46,607 nt of DNA from Polynucleobacter sp. GTDB lineage: Bacteria; Pseudomonadota; Gammaproteobacteria; Burkholderiales; Burkholderiaceae. The DNA lies in NCBI GenBank assembly GCA_030157655.1, contig JAOAUK010000044.1:1-46607 (forward strand), in the 5' to 3' direction. This document shows, one piece after another, positions 1-10,402 of the stretch. Within the stretch, counting starts at the first letter, position 1, and the number at the start of each line of letters is the position of its first letter. Under the pieces are notes generated by a model. That model was not told the DNA's origin, made no database searches, and worked only from the letters and a program-made list of their open reading frames with translations. The translations under genes and the position numbers were made by a program.

Positions 1-27
1 CTTCTGGTATCTAAAGCTTTAGTTGAA

Positions 28-831
28 TTATTGCACTTTAGCTTTTGACTTTAATTTAGCTAGCATCTCTTCAAACTTGGCTTTTTGCCAATTTTGATCT
101 TGAGCCATCATCTGAATTAGTTGAGGTTTAAGTTCAGCAACTGTTGGAACTTTAGATTCGCGAACATCTTCTAATTTAATGATGTGAAAGCCAAATTGAG
201 ACTTCACAGGCTTATCAGTCATTTGACCTTTATCTAGAGCTATCATTGCTTTAGAAAACTCAGGAACTAAGGCTTGTGGGTTCATCCAGTTCAAATCGCC
301 ACCATTGACTGCTGAACCTGGATCTTTAGAGTTAGCCTTAGCCAAATCTTCAAATTTTTCACCAGCTTTGATTTTGGCAATCAAAGACTTGGCATCCGCT
401 TCTTTTTCTACAAGAATATGACGTACTTTGTATTCTTTGCCAGAGAACTGACCTTTTACTTGTTCATAAGCAGTCTTTAGTTCTGCTTCTGTCACGCCTT
501 CACGCTGAATGTAGTCTTCAAAAACTGCGCCCACTAGAATATTTAAACGGGCTTGTTCTAATTGTTCTTGGATGCCATCATTGTTGATAACGCCACGTTT
601 GATAGCTTCTTGGTTAATCAATTCACGGGTAATTAACATATCGCGGGCACGATCACGTAACTCTGGGTTATTGGATACTTGACCGGCGCTCGCTAGCATC
701 TTGTCTAACTTGGCTTTTGGAATGGCTTTGCCGTTAACAACGGCTGCATTTTGCGCCAATACTGGTGTTGCAAGAGTAGCTGTTAGGGCTACAGAAACTG
801 CCAAAGTAGATAGTAATTTCATATTCATCAA
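28..831 (-). CDS. Periplasmic PpiC/SurA-type peptidyl-prolyl cis-trans isomerase
   Basis: Signal peptide (MKLLSTLAVSVALTATLATPVLAQ) followed by parvulin motifs (KVRHILVEKEADAKSLI, FEDLAKANSKDPGSAVNGGDLNWM, VKSQFGFHIIKLED). Confidence 0.93.
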   Translation of the reverse strand: MMNMKLLSTLAVSVALTATLATPVLAQNAAVVNGKAIPKAKLDKMLASAGQVSNNPELRDRARDMLITRELINQEAIKRGVINNDGIQEQLEQARLNILVGAVFEDYIQREGVTEAELKTAYEQVKGQFSGKEYKVRHILVEKEADAKSLIAKIKAGEKFEDLAKANSKDPGSAVNGGDLNWMNPQALVPEFSKAMIALDKGQMTDKPVKSQFGFHIIKLEDVRESKVPTVAELKPQLIQMMAQDQNWQKAKFEEMLAKLKSKAKVQ

Positions 832-1089
832 TCAGTTAGTGATAATTGCTAAAGCATGGATCTCATGAGGCATCCAAGCAGACAGAGCATCATACACCAG
901 GCGGTGTTTTTGAACCCTATTTAGGTCTTTAAATGCAGGGGAGCTAATATGGATTCGATAATGACCGGCGCCACCTTGTGCGCCTGCATGTCCGGCATGT
1001 AAGTGACTTTCATCTTCAATTTCAAGACTATCAATTTGAATAGCACTTCTGAGAGCTTCTTCAAATTTAGAGATTCTTGTTTGTGTCAT
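832..1089 (-). CDS. BolA family protein (start trimmed to the internal Met MTQTRISKFEEAL)
   Basis: BolA-like sequence with SAGHAGA-type region and HRLVYDAL; the track ORF extends upstream to 1161 without family support. Confidence 0.85.
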   Translation of the reverse strand: MTQTRISKFEEALRSAIQIDSLEIEDESHLHAGHAGAQGGAGHYRIHISSPAFKDLNRVQKHRLVYDALSAWMPHEIHALAIITN

Positions 1090-1111
1090 GTCAGATGGGC
1101 CTATTAAATGG

Positions 1112-1660
1112 TTACTTGTGGTCGTTAACAATGAATTTATTAAGCCATATCCCTTGAGCAATCACAAAGGCCAACATTAGCCCCATGCCGCCAAATAACT
1201 TGAAATTGACCCAAGTCGCTTCATCATATTGGTAGGCAACGATCAAATTCAAAATACCCATGATGAGGAAGAAAACAACCCACGCCAGATTGAGCTGCTT
1301 CCACAAATATTCACCAACACCAGGTTTTAAGGTTAACTGATGAGCCATGGCTGCTTGTATCAAGTTCTTTTTCCAAAAGGTAGCGCTTGCCCATAAGCTT
1401 ACTGAAAATAGCCAATAGAGAATGCTGGGTTTCCATTGGATAAATGTCTTATCTTGTAAGCCAATCGTTAAACCACCAAAAATCATGATTAGCGCCAAAC
1501 TAGCCCATTGCATGGGCTCTACTTTTTTGTACTTTATGGCAACCCAAATAATTTGGGCCACCGTAGCCGCCATGGCTACGCCAGTGGCAACATAGATGTC
1601 TGCCATTTTGAAGGCAACAAAAAATAATATAACTGGCAGTAAATCAAAAAGAAATTTCAT
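1112..1660 (-). CDS. yciB: Inner-membrane septation protein A / YciB (IspZ) family
   Basis: MKFLFDLLPVILFFVAFKMADIYVATGVAM N-terminus and a multi-TM protein of 182 aa. Confidence 0.93.
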   Translation of the reverse strand: MKFLFDLLPVILFFVAFKMADIYVATGVAMAATVAQIIWVAIKYKKVEPMQWASLALIMIFGGLTIGLQDKTFIQWKPSILYWLFSVSLWASATFWKKNLIQAAMAHQLTLKPGVGEYLWKQLNLAWVVFFLIMGILNLIVAYQYDEATWVNFKLFGGMGLMLAFVIAQGIWLNKFIVNDHK

Positions 1661-1675
1661 GGAAGGCTTAATTGT

Positions 1676-2062
1676 TTATGAATCAGAGTTGAATTTTAAC
1701 GAAGCTGAGTTGATGCAGTACCTTAATCCTGTTGGGGCAGGGCCATCTTCAAAAACATGCCCTAGGTGAGCATCACAGTTTTTACAGCGTACTTCTGTAC
1801 GAATCATGCCATGGCTAGCATCTTTATATTCGGTAATATGACTTGCTTCAATCGGTTGAAAGTAGCTTGGCCAGCCACACCCAGCATCAAATTTAGTATT
1901 CGAGGCGAATAGTGGGGTGCCACAACAAACACATTGATACTGGCCATCTTGCCAGTGATCCCAGTACTTTCCGCTAAAGGGATATTCTGTGCCTGCCTCT
2001 CGAGTAACCTTGTATTCAATGTCACTCAATATTTCTTTGTATTCTTGATTGGTCTTTTTCAT
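1676..2062 (-). CDS. msrB: Peptide-methionine (R)-S-oxide reductase
   Basis: [45 protein letters not shown] motifs. Confidence 0.97.
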   Translation of the reverse strand: MKKTNQEYKEILSDIEYKVTREAGTEYPFSGKYWDHWQDGQYQCVCCGTPLFASNTKFDAGCGWPSYFQPIEASHITEYKDASHGMIRTEVRCKNCDAHLGHVFEDGPAPTGLRYCINSASLKFNSDS

Positions 2063-2070
2063 GATGGGTT

Positions 2071-3516
2071 CTATGACGAACAGCTAATAGGAATGGCAGT
2101 CAAATCAGGTGGTGGCCCGAGTGCATAAGATTCAGGAACTGATTGGCTAGTGTACGGGTTTTCTAATATTTTGAGTAAACGTGACACTTCTGAAAAATCC
2201 TTTTTTTGTGCCAACTCAATCGCATGCTGAGCTAAGTGATTGCGCAAAACATATTTTGGATTGATTGTCTGCATACCCTCTAGCCGTGTATCCATGGATT
2301 GCTTTTCTAGGCTTAGACGCTCTTGGTAAGTTGCATACCAATGATTCATTGATGCGGGGACATCCAAGCCTTCGGATAAATTTCTAAAAAATAATGTGAA
2401 GTCTACTTTTTCTCGGTGCAGTGTTTGCATGAGCGCTTCTAGCAAAGTTAAGTCACTGTCGCACTCGGTCGTTAAACCAAGCTTTAGTCTAAATAGGGTC
2501 TGCCAGGTTTTGGCATATTCTTTGTTGTAGTTATCTAACGTGTCTTTGATGTGCTGAATTGCATCTTCGCCATCGATACCATGAACTCTTTTGAGTTCTT
2601 CTTTTAGTGGTTGCAACATAGCGCTAGCTAAACAATAAATATTCCAATGCAAGGCCTCTGGTTGACGATGGTAAGAGTAACGGCCACCATGATCTGAATG
2701 GTTGCAAATATGATCAACTTGAAATTGATCTAAAAATCCAAATGGACCGTAATCAAGAGTTAAACCAAGCAGGCTGGTGTTATCGGTATTGAGCACGCCA
2801 TGACAAAAGCCAAGTGACTGCCATTGAGCAACCATACGAGCAGTTCTTAATGATATTTGATCTAATAAAGTCAAATATGGCGTAGGGCTATTGTGGCAAT
2901 TTGGATAGTGGTGCTCAATGAGGTTGTCCAGGGTAAGGCCTAATTCATGCCACATTTGATTGTGGCCATAGTGTTCAATATGCCCAATACGTAAAAAGCT
3001 TGGTGCAACTCTGGTGCACACCGCGATGGTTTCTGGTGTTTCACGCATGACTGTCATATCTGAGCCAACCACAGCTAGCGCTCTTGAGGTGGGTACACCC
3101 AAGAAGTGCATCGCCTCACTGCATAAAAACTCTCTAATAGATGACCTTAATACAGCTCTGCCATCACCCATTCTGGAGTACGCGGTTTTTCCTGCACCTT
3201 TTAGTTGAATTTCCTGGCCATGAATGTCACCAAAATAAATAGCTCGACCGTCCCCTAATTGACCTGCCCAAGATCCAAATTGGTGACCACTATAAGCGGT
3301 GGCATAGGTTTTAAATGAGTTCTGGCCAATATGCGATTGATTGCCAGCCAAGACCTCTAAGTATTCTGAGTTATTAGGCAATCCATTTACGTGCTCAATG
3401 CCTAGTAAGTCTGCAGTTGTATTTGAGAATCCAACCCAATAAGGATTAGGAATGGGTGTCGGATTGATTTCTTGAACAAGGGCTAAGTTGTCGGTAAATG
3501 GAAGGTGAAATGCCAT
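2071..3516 (-). CDS. selO: Protein adenylyltransferase SelO / YdiU family
   Basis: [51 protein letters not shown]-type motif, [26 protein letters not shown]-terminal SCSS. Confidence 0.95.
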   Translation of the reverse strand: MAFHLPFTDNLALVQEINPTPIPNPYWVGFSNTTADLLGIEHVNGLPNNSEYLEVLAGNQSHIGQNSFKTYATAYSGHQFGSWAGQLGDGRAIYFGDIHGQEIQLKGAGKTAYSRMGDGRAVLRSSIREFLCSEAMHFLGVPTSRALAVVGSDMTVMRETPETIAVCTRVAPSFLRIGHIEHYGHNQMWHELGLTLDNLIEHHYPNCHNSPTPYLTLLDQISLRTARMVAQWQSLGFCHGVLNTDNTSLLGLTLDYGPFGFLDQFQVDHICNHSDHGGRYSYHRQPEALHWNIYCLASAMLQPLKEELKRVHGIDGEDAIQHIKDTLDNYNKEYAKTWQTLFRLKLGLTTECDSDLTLLEALMQTLHREKVDFTLFFRNLSEGLDVPASMNHWYATYQERLSLEKQSMDTRLEGMQTINPKYVLRNHLAQHAIELAQKKDFSEVSRLLKILENPYTSQSVPESYALGPPPDLTAIPISCSS

Positions 3517-3606
3517 AAATATGTACTTAAGTAGTACCTTATTCTAGGTTGCTTAGCGAATATTTGCAGAAAACCTCTGTATGACGTCTATAACCACGAT
3601 TAAGAT

Positions 3607-4044
3607 ATGGCTATGGATGAAAAACAATTAAAAAATCTAGGTGTCGAATTAGATGTGCCTTTCCTAAAGTTATTAGGGGTCCGTTGCTTGCGTGCAGAAT
3701 TGGGGGAGGGCGAAGTAGTTCTTGCATTGAAGCCTGAGCACAATAATAGTTGGGAGGTCGCTCATGGCGGCGTTCTATTAACTTTGATGGATGTTGGAAT
3801 GGCGGTTGCTGCACGAGCTGCTGATGAGGCTGGTCGCGGTGTGGTAACGATTGAATTAAAAGCTAATTTTATGCAAGCGGCAGAAGGTATTGTGAGAGTG
3901 GCAGCAAGAACAGTACATGCAACACCGACCTTGGTATTTGTTGAGGCGAAGCTTTACGATGAGCGTGACAGGGTCTGCTGTATGGGAAGCGCTACATTTA
4001 AATACTTTAAAGAGCTACCAAGTAGGCAAGCCAAAAAAAATTAA
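3607..4044 (+). CDS. PaaI family hotdog-fold thioesterase
   Basis: NSWEVAHGGVLLTLMDVGMAVAARA hotdog thioesterase motif. Confidence 0.88.
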   Translation: MAMDEKQLKNLGVELDVPFLKLLGVRCLRAELGEGEVVLALKPEHNNSWEVAHGGVLLTLMDVGMAVAARAADEAGRGVVTIELKANFMQAAEGIVRVAARTVHATPTLVFVEAKLYDERDRVCCMGSATFKYFKELPSRQAKKN

Positions 4045-4889
4045 GCCTTGGCGTTATGGAAGTTTTCTAGTTGACCTTCAAAAATTTGGGTATCTAATTC
4101 TTTTTCCGCATTAAAAAGTTTTTCAATCACTTCGTAGCGCCCATCTTTTCTAATTCTGATCAGTGATGTTGATCTGGTGCCGTAATTAGGGGTTCTAATA
4201 AAGGCAGAGGAGAGTACTTTCTCCCATTCATATGAAACACCTGTTTGAGGCAAGTAATCATCTGGAGCTTGTGTCATGTCTTCCATGGCTCGCAGATAAT
4301 GTTCCGAACGTTTGAATTGTCCTGTATCCATTGCCAATAACTGAGCAAATGCACCCACTCGATGTTGAACTTTAGGCCATGGTGTATCGAGTATGCCATT
4401 CGATAAGCCATAGATCCCTGGGTTTAATCGTTGCGGATTCATGACTTTTCTAGGCCTCAGATTTTTACCCATGAGGATTCGATTGCTTAACCAAACTAAT
4501 ATTGGATCCTTCCTTGATAGATCCGTTGCTAGCAAATTAAATCCGTTGTAGCGATTGAATGTGTGGCCCTGTGTATCAATAAATATCTCAGGACTATCTG
4601 AAGTTTTCAAAAACTTAGCGGTAATCTCGCCACGAGTTTGCGCATCTGGGTTTTTCTCGCTAGGTGCTCTGACATTGGTAATTGCTGCAAAACGACCAGT
4701 TTTGCTTATCCCCATCCAGGTACCGGCTTGGCCCTTGACATCAGCGCGGTCACGTCCAGCGAGTATGTGTGGATGGTCATCCCACCAATGCATTGGGTCA
4801 GTGGCACGTTCATAAAACTCATCTCGATTGGCGAGCACAACCAGTGGATATTCTGGGTGTGATTGCCAGGAGGTGAGTATTAGGCACAT
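4041..4889 (-). CDS. NRDE (TANGO2-like) family protein
   Basis: MCLILTSWQSHPEYPLVVLANRDEFYERAT: N-terminal Cys and NRDE motif. Confidence 0.93.
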   Translation of the reverse strand: MCLILTSWQSHPEYPLVVLANRDEFYERATDPMHWWDDHPHILAGRDRADVKGQAGTWMGISKTGRFAAITNVRAPSEKNPDAQTRGEITAKFLKTSDSPEIFIDTQGHTFNRYNGFNLLATDLSRKDPILVWLSNRILMGKNLRPRKVMNPQRLNPGIYGLSNGILDTPWPKVQHRVGAFAQLLAMDTGQFKRSEHYLRAMEDMTQAPDDYLPQTGVSYEWEKVLSSAFIRTPNYGTRSTSLIRIRKDGRYEVIEKLFNAEKELDTQIFEGQLENFHNAKA

Positions 4890-4899
4890 ACAAGCAGGT

Positions 4900-5898
4900 T
4901 TAAATCTCGATCAATGGATAAGGCAGTGCCGTAAATTGAATGGCTGGCCCATCCACAGAACCTAAGTGAACTGATCCAGTTTCAAGCGCCTCCAATTTGC
5001 ATTCAGTTTGGATGTCGATGCGCTGATTAATGCTAGGGTGTGGTCCGCTAAGTACTACCATGCCGCATGGTTGTGTTGGATCTTCGCTATGAAAAATCTC
5101 TGTACCAATGGCAACCTCAGTATTTGTATTTAAATGGCCAATATGGAGGCGACGTTTAATCGTGCCGCGATACTGGCTTCTAGCCACGACCTCTTGACCT
5201 GGGTAGCAGCCTTTTTGAAAATCAATGCCCTTAAGTGATTCCATATTAATCATCTGAGGTACAAATTGCTCAAAAGTTGATTGCGTCACTCGCGGAATAC
5301 CGCTTTGAACCTCTAACCAATTCCAAGTATTGATCGATGCAGTTCTGTCGTCAGCATTGATCTCTTGCAATAAGGCCTCTTGTTCTAGAGGGCAAGTTAG
5401 TAGATAACGTTGGTAATTTGCGCCATCAGATTGAACGGATGGCAATTCAGCTACGACGATGCCAGCAGTACTGATTTTTTCCAACAATGCCGCCTGAGAA
5501 CTATTTTGATCTAGCAGCCCATAAACTTTGTAATGATTTGTTTGGTCAATGACTTTTACCTTAGATCTCAATACAAACATACTCAAACGCTTACTTAAAG
5601 ACTGCGCCAAATCTGAAGAAATCAGTAATTGATACTCGGGAACTTCTTCATCTAGCTCATTTTTAATATTTCGACGTGTGATCCAGAAGCTGGCCATTAA
5701 ACGACCCTTGGCAGAGCAGTAGCCGGCAAAACGGTTATGACTATGTACAGCAGCTACGACTCCAGGGCTGATTGGTTTAATTGATTTAACGCTATTGGTG
5801 AGTTGGTTTTGAAGGAACTCAGTGGCATCCGGACCTGTTACGGTGATAACAGCCCAATTATTTAATTGGTTCAGGGATGTATGGTTGGTGAGTGACAT
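4900..5898 (-). CDS. ygfZ: Folate-binding protein YgfZ (Fe-S cluster assembly/repair)
   Basis: KGCYPGQEVVARSQYRGTIKRRL motif and GcvT-like N-terminus. Confidence 0.93.
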   Translation of the reverse strand: MSLTNHTSLNQLNNWAVITVTGPDATEFLQNQLTNSVKSIKPISPGVVAAVHSHNRFAGYCSAKGRLMASFWITRRNIKNELDEEVPEYQLLISSDLAQSLSKRLSMFVLRSKVKVIDQTNHYKVYGLLDQNSSQAALLEKISTAGIVVAELPSVQSDGANYQRYLLTCPLEQEALLQEINADDRTASINTWNWLEVQSGIPRVTQSTFEQFVPQMINMESLKGIDFQKGCYPGQEVVARSQYRGTIKRRLHIGHLNTNTEVAIGTEIFHSEDPTQPCGMVVLSGPHPSINQRIDIQTECKLEALETGSVHLGSVDGPAIQFTALPYPLIEI

Positions 5899-5946
5899 AG
5901 TCTTTAAATTTCTAAATATTTATAAATATGCTTTTATCATAGACGG

Positions 5947-6993
5947 ATGAAGAACGTTTTTACATCTATTTTTTCTAGACCTATATTTAAGGTTATTTCT
6001 TTATTGGGTTTGGGCCTTCTAATCGGATTTATTTACCTTGGCTTTATTGCACCGGTGGTTCCTGACAAGGGATTTGCTTTGACACCTGCAGGTCAATTCA
6101 GAGTAAAGGTTCTGCCTGGTTCTAATGTGGCGAGTACGGCTAAACAGCTTGCATCTCAAGGGGTCCAGGTTTCCAACATCACTATGCAAATAGTGGCACG
6201 TGTCTTATTTCAGGGTAAGAAATTAAAGGCGGGTGTATATGACTTCGCACCTAAATCAAGCTTGGCTACCATTTTGTTTAAGATGGGGCGGGGGGATAGC
6301 ATTAAATTAGGCGTGACCTTGGTTGAGGGGTGGACTTTTAAACAATTCAAATCCGCCATTGATGTTCAGGTTGACCTAAAGAAAGAAACCAAAGGTCTTA
6401 CAGTTAAACAAATTTTGGCTAAATTGGATGCTAAAGAAGTCCATCCCGAGGGTTTATTTTTTCCTGACACTTATGTCTATGAGCCTGGCGACAGTGATTT
6501 AGTCATTTATCAAAAGGCTTATAAATCCATGCAAATGAAGTTAAATGATGCCTGGGAAGCAAGGTCTAGTGATTCACCAGTTAAGTCACCTTATGACTTA
6601 CTTAAATTAGCGTCCATTGTAGAAAAAGAAACTGGCCATCCCGATGATCGCGGTTTAGTTTCTGCAGTATTTAATAATCGCCTAAAACTAGGCATGAAAC
6701 TTCAAACAGATCCAACCATTATTTATGGTCTAGGCGATTCATTTGATGGAAATATTAGAAAAAAAGACCTCCTAAAGGATGGTCCATACAACACCTATAC
6801 TCGTTATGGACTGCCGCCTACTCCGATTGCGATGCCAGGCAAAAATGCATTGTTGGCTGCAGCAAAACCATCCAACTCCAAGGCCCTTTACTTTGTTGCT
6901 AGAGGGGATGGTAGAAGTACCTTTTCTGAGTCGTTGGTAGCGCATAATGAGGCTGTGAGGAAATATCAGTTGACCAATACCCAAGCTAAATAG
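5947..6993 (+). CDS. mltG: Endolytic murein transglycosylase MltG (YceG)
   Basis: LASIVEKETGHPDDRGLVSAVFNNRLKLGMKLQTDPTIIYG and NTYTRYGLPPTPIAMPG motifs. Confidence 0.96.
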   Translation: MKNVFTSIFSRPIFKVISLLGLGLLIGFIYLGFIAPVVPDKGFALTPAGQFRVKVLPGSNVASTAKQLASQGVQVSNITMQIVARVLFQGKKLKAGVYDFAPKSSLATILFKMGRGDSIKLGVTLVEGWTFKQFKSAIDVQVDLKKETKGLTVKQILAKLDAKEVHPEGLFFPDTYVYEPGDSDLVIYQKAYKSMQMKLNDAWEARSSDSPVKSPYDLLKLASIVEKETGHPDDRGLVSAVFNNRLKLGMKLQTDPTIIYGLGDSFDGNIRKKDLLKDGPYNTYTRYGLPPTPIAMPGKNALLAAAKPSNSKALYFVARGDGRSTFSESLVAHNEAVRKYQLTNTQAK

Positions 6994-7028
6994 ATTTTTA
7001 ATACCCTAAATACAGATTCCGAATTCAT

Positions 7029-7700
7029 ATGTCTTTAATGACCCAGTCACCCAATCAACCGGGTTTTTTCATTACCTTCGAGGGTATTGATGGAGCGGGT
7101 AAAAGCACTCATATTGAAGCTTTTGCCGCTGAGTTATCAAAAAAATACCCGCACAAAGAGGTGGTTTTAACGCGTGAGCCAGGCGGTACTGCGCTAGGTG
7201 AAAAGCTTCGTGATTTGTTGTTGCATCACCCCATGCACCTCGAGACAGAGGCATTGCTAATGTTTGCGGCAAGAAGAGAGCATTTGGCAACGGTGATTGA
7301 GCCTGCACTATCTGCCGGAAAGATAGTTATTTCAGATCGGTTTACAGATGCTAGCTTTGCCTATCAGGGTGGGGGTCGCGGCCTAGACTTGGCCAAACTT
7401 TATGAATTAGAGGTTTGGGTACAGATGCGCCTTAAAAGCGATGGGGTGGGGCAGCGCTATGTATTGCAACCAGACTTAACTTTCTTATTTGACCTCCCCA
7501 GTCAGGTTGCTGAAGCTCGCAGAAGCGCTGTTCGCGAACCGGATAAGTTTGAGCAACTCAATACAGCCTTTTTTGAAAGTGTGCGCCAAGAATATTTACG
7601 TCGTGCCAGCGATGATCCAGGTCGATTTAGATTAATTGATGCCAGTCAAACAAAAGAACAAATCTGGAATTTACTTCAAGAAATATCTATATCTATTTGA
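7029..7700 (+). CDS. tmk: Thymidylate kinase
   Basis: [16 protein letters not shown]-loop, [35 protein letters not shown]. Confidence 0.97.
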   Translation: MSLMTQSPNQPGFFITFEGIDGAGKSTHIEAFAAELSKKYPHKEVVLTREPGGTALGEKLRDLLLHHPMHLETEALLMFAARREHLATVIEPALSAGKIVISDRFTDASFAYQGGGRGLDLAKLYELEVWVQMRLKSDGVGQRYVLQPDLTFLFDLPSQVAEARRSAVREPDKFEQLNTAFFESVRQEYLRRASDDPGRFRLIDASQTKEQIWNLLQEISISI

Positions 7701-7758
7701 TTATATTTGATATTTTTATCATTAATTTTAACTATAATCATCGATATAATCTAAACCT

Positions 7759-8862
7759 ATGAAGAGTTCTTTATTCCCTTGGTTTGAGCAGTCTTGGTCT
7801 GAGCTTAGCTTAAACAATATGCCTCATGCAGTGTTGTTGCATGGCCAAACAGGCATTGGGAAGATGGAATTTGCGCTGTATTTAGCTAAGGCCTTGCTTT
7901 GTGAATCCACTGAGCATCAGAAACCTTGCTGCTCTTGTGAAGCTTGTCATTGGTTTGATACAGGTAACCATCCTGATTTCTTGGGCATCGTGCCTGAAAC
8001 AATGGTGAGTAGCCTGCCTCATGAACATATGGAGGGGTCTGATTCCCTAGAAGATAAGCCTAAGCGCGGCAAAAAGAAATCAGATGACGATTCTGAGAAA
8101 GCCGATAAAAAAGCCAGTTCATTTATCAAAGTGGAACAAATTAGAGAAGCCTTGGAGGGAATTAATACAACCCCGCACAGAGGTCGCCAAAGGGTTGTCT
8201 TGATTAATCCCGTTGAAGCACTCCAGGCTGTGTCTGCTAACACGTTACTTAAAACGCTAGAGGAGCCCCCGGCTAGCACCTTATTTATTTTGCTAAGTGA
8301 TCGCTTGGATCGTATTTTGCCCACGATAAGATCTCGTTGTCGTTTGATCGCCTTGCCAAGGCCGCATAAAGAACAGGCGCTTGCTTGGTTGTCTAATCAG
8401 GTTCAGCTTGCAGGTATTAAGAAATCATCAGCTGATATTGATAAAGCCTTAAGCGAGTCAGGTGGATCTGTGATGGATTCTTTAGCTCAGTTATTGGGGG
8501 TGGATGATAGGGAAGATACCTCTCAGGCAACAGATTTTCTGCTAGGTGCGCTCGCTCAAGCGGGTCAGGTCAATTGGTTGACCGCTGCTGAGCAAATTTA
8601 TAAAGCACCGATGCCTGATTTGTTGATTACCCTAGAGCGCTGGATTTTTGATTTGCTTAGTCAACAACAATCGGGGCAAATACGTTATTACCCATCTAGG
8701 CAGATTGATATTGAAAAGTGCGCTAAGCTGGCAAGACCCAATAAAGTAGCTGGTTTCTGGCGAACCCTCCTAGATGCACGCAGGCATGAACTTCATGCTC
8801 TGGCGAACAGGGTTCAGATTGAGGCTTTATTGATACGCTATCAAGAGCTATATAAAGATTAA
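7759..8862 (+). CDS. holB: DNA polymerase III delta' subunit
   Basis: HGQTGIGKMEFALYLAKALLCE, Cys cluster PCCSCEACHWF, NTLLKTLEEPP, TIRSRCRLIALP (SRC motif). Confidence 0.93.
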   Translation: MKSSLFPWFEQSWSELSLNNMPHAVLLHGQTGIGKMEFALYLAKALLCESTEHQKPCCSCEACHWFDTGNHPDFLGIVPETMVSSLPHEHMEGSDSLEDKPKRGKKKSDDDSEKADKKASSFIKVEQIREALEGINTTPHRGRQRVVLINPVEALQAVSANTLLKTLEEPPASTLFILLSDRLDRILPTIRSRCRLIALPRPHKEQALAWLSNQVQLAGIKKSSADIDKALSESGGSVMDSLAQLLGVDDREDTSQATDFLLGALAQAGQVNWLTAAEQIYKAPMPDLLITLERWIFDLLSQQQSGQIRYYPSRQIDIEKCAKLARPNKVAGFWRTLLDARRHELHALANRVQIEALLIRYQELYKD

Positions 8863-8880
8863 TGAAGGGGTTAAGTTTTA

Positions 8881-9660
8881 ATGTTCGTTGATTCACACTG
8901 CCATTTAGATTTCCCTGAATATGCCGATAAGGTTCCAGAATTATTGGAGCGCATGAAAGCAGCTAAGGTGATGCATGCGATGTGCATCTCCGTGGATATG
9001 CCAGACTTTCCAAATGTTTTGGCTTTAGCGCAGGCCCATGACAATTTATTTGCCACGGTTGGAACTCATCCTGATTATGAAGATACTCCAGAGCCAACAG
9101 AGGACCAATTGGTTGAGCTTGCAAAGCATCCCAAGATTCTTGCAATTGGGGAAACCGGTCTAGATTATTACCGTATTGGCGATAGAACGTATGATCAAAT
9201 GGAATGGCAGAGAGAGCGATTTCGCACACATATTCGCGCAGCGAAGCGGGCTAATAAGCCTTTAATTATTCATACACGTTCGGCATCTGAAGATACCATC
9301 AGAATCCTCAAAGAGGAGGGCGCTAGTCAGGTAGCAGGGGTGATGCACTGCTTTACCGAAACTTGGGATGTTGCACAAGCTGCCATGGATTTAGGGTTCT
9401 ACATTTCATTTTCAGGGATTGTGACTTTTAAAAACGCTAAGGAGTTACAAGAAACTTGTAAAAAAGTGCCTTTAAATCGGATGTTGATTGAAACAGACTC
9501 TCCATTTTTAGCTCCAATTCCGCATCGAGGTAAAACCAATGAGCCAGCCTGGGTATCTCATGTAGGGGAATTTATTGCCGATCTCAGGGGTATCTCGGTT
9601 GAGGAAGTTGCCAAGGCAACAACTGACAATTTTAAAAGCTTGTTCAAAGCTCCATTTTGA
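8881..9660 (+). CDS. TatD family metal-dependent deoxyribonuclease
   Basis: MFVDSHCHLDFPEY, AIGETGLDYYR, GVMHCFTETWDVAQ, LIETDSPFLAPIPHRGK. Confidence 0.96.
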   Translation: MFVDSHCHLDFPEYADKVPELLERMKAAKVMHAMCISVDMPDFPNVLALAQAHDNLFATVGTHPDYEDTPEPTEDQLVELAKHPKILAIGETGLDYYRIGDRTYDQMEWQRERFRTHIRAAKRANKPLIIHTRSASEDTIRILKEEGASQVAGVMHCFTETWDVAQAAMDLGFYISFSGIVTFKNAKELQETCKKVPLNRMLIETDSPFLAPIPHRGKTNEPAWVSHVGEFIADLRGISVEEVAKATTDNFKSLFKAPF

Positions 9661-9682
9661 ACATTACCAAACCTAGAATTAG

Positions 9683-10378
9683 ATGCAAAAATTCATAATA
9701 ACCTGTTGTTTTACAACATTAATATTGACTATATCTGGCTCTGTTTTTGCGCAGAATAACTCTGTTAGGGTCAGCCAGTACCAGACGGATGACTTTCTAA
9801 ATTCAGTCAAGATGAATGATGCTAAAGCCGTTAAAAAGGCTTTAAGTAACGGAATCAGTCCCAATTTGATGGATACACAAGGTAATTCTGCGTTAGCGCT
9901 AGCCATTACCGAGAAGTCCATAGATGTGATCAAACTGTTAGTTGATACGCCTTCGATAGATCTTGAAAGGCCAAATTTGGCTGGTGAAACACCCGTCATG
10001 ATGATGGCATATAACGATATGTATGATTTATTGGTCTATTTGGTCGACAAACGTGATGTTGATATTAATAAGCCTGGATGGACTGCCTTACATTACGCAG
10101 CAACCAACGGTCACGAGCGCATAGCGTCTTATTTATTGGATAAGCATGCCTATGTAGATGCTTTAAGCCCAAACGGGACGACACCATTGATGATGGCAGC
10201 CAGAGGTGGTCATATCCATGTCGTCAAACTGTTACTAGATCGCGGCGCAGACTTATCAAAGCGCAATGGATTGAAAATGACAGCTATTGAGTTTGCTGAG
10301 CAGAATAATCAATCTGAGATTGTTGCGGGGCTTAAATCTAGGTGGTCTAAGGTCTATGGCAAGCCCTACGGCAACTAA
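9683..10378 (+). CDS. Secreted/periplasmic ankyrin-repeat protein
   Basis: Signal peptide ending VFAQ, then ankyrin repeats (GWTALHYAATNGHERIASYLLDKHAYVDALSPNGTTPLMMAARGGHIHVVKLLLDRGAD). Confidence 0.9.
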   Translation: MQKFIITCCFTTLILTISGSVFAQNNSVRVSQYQTDDFLNSVKMNDAKAVKKALSNGISPNLMDTQGNSALALAITEKSIDVIKLLVDTPSIDLERPNLAGETPVMMMAYNDMYDLLVYLVDKRDVDINKPGWTALHYAATNGHERIASYLLDKHAYVDALSPNGTTPLMMAARGGHIHVVKLLLDRGADLSKRNGLKMTAIEFAEQNNQSEIVAGLKSRWSKVYGKPYGN

Positions 10379-10402
10379 GACTATATTCGCATAATCATTA
10401 TT

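Noticed and set aside
8019-8324. 101-aa minus-strand ORF inside holB
   Set aside because: Antisense shadow of the holB AAA+ region.
9679-9999. 106-aa minus-strand ORF over the ankyrin gene
   Set aside because: Antisense to a clear signal peptide and ankyrin repeats.
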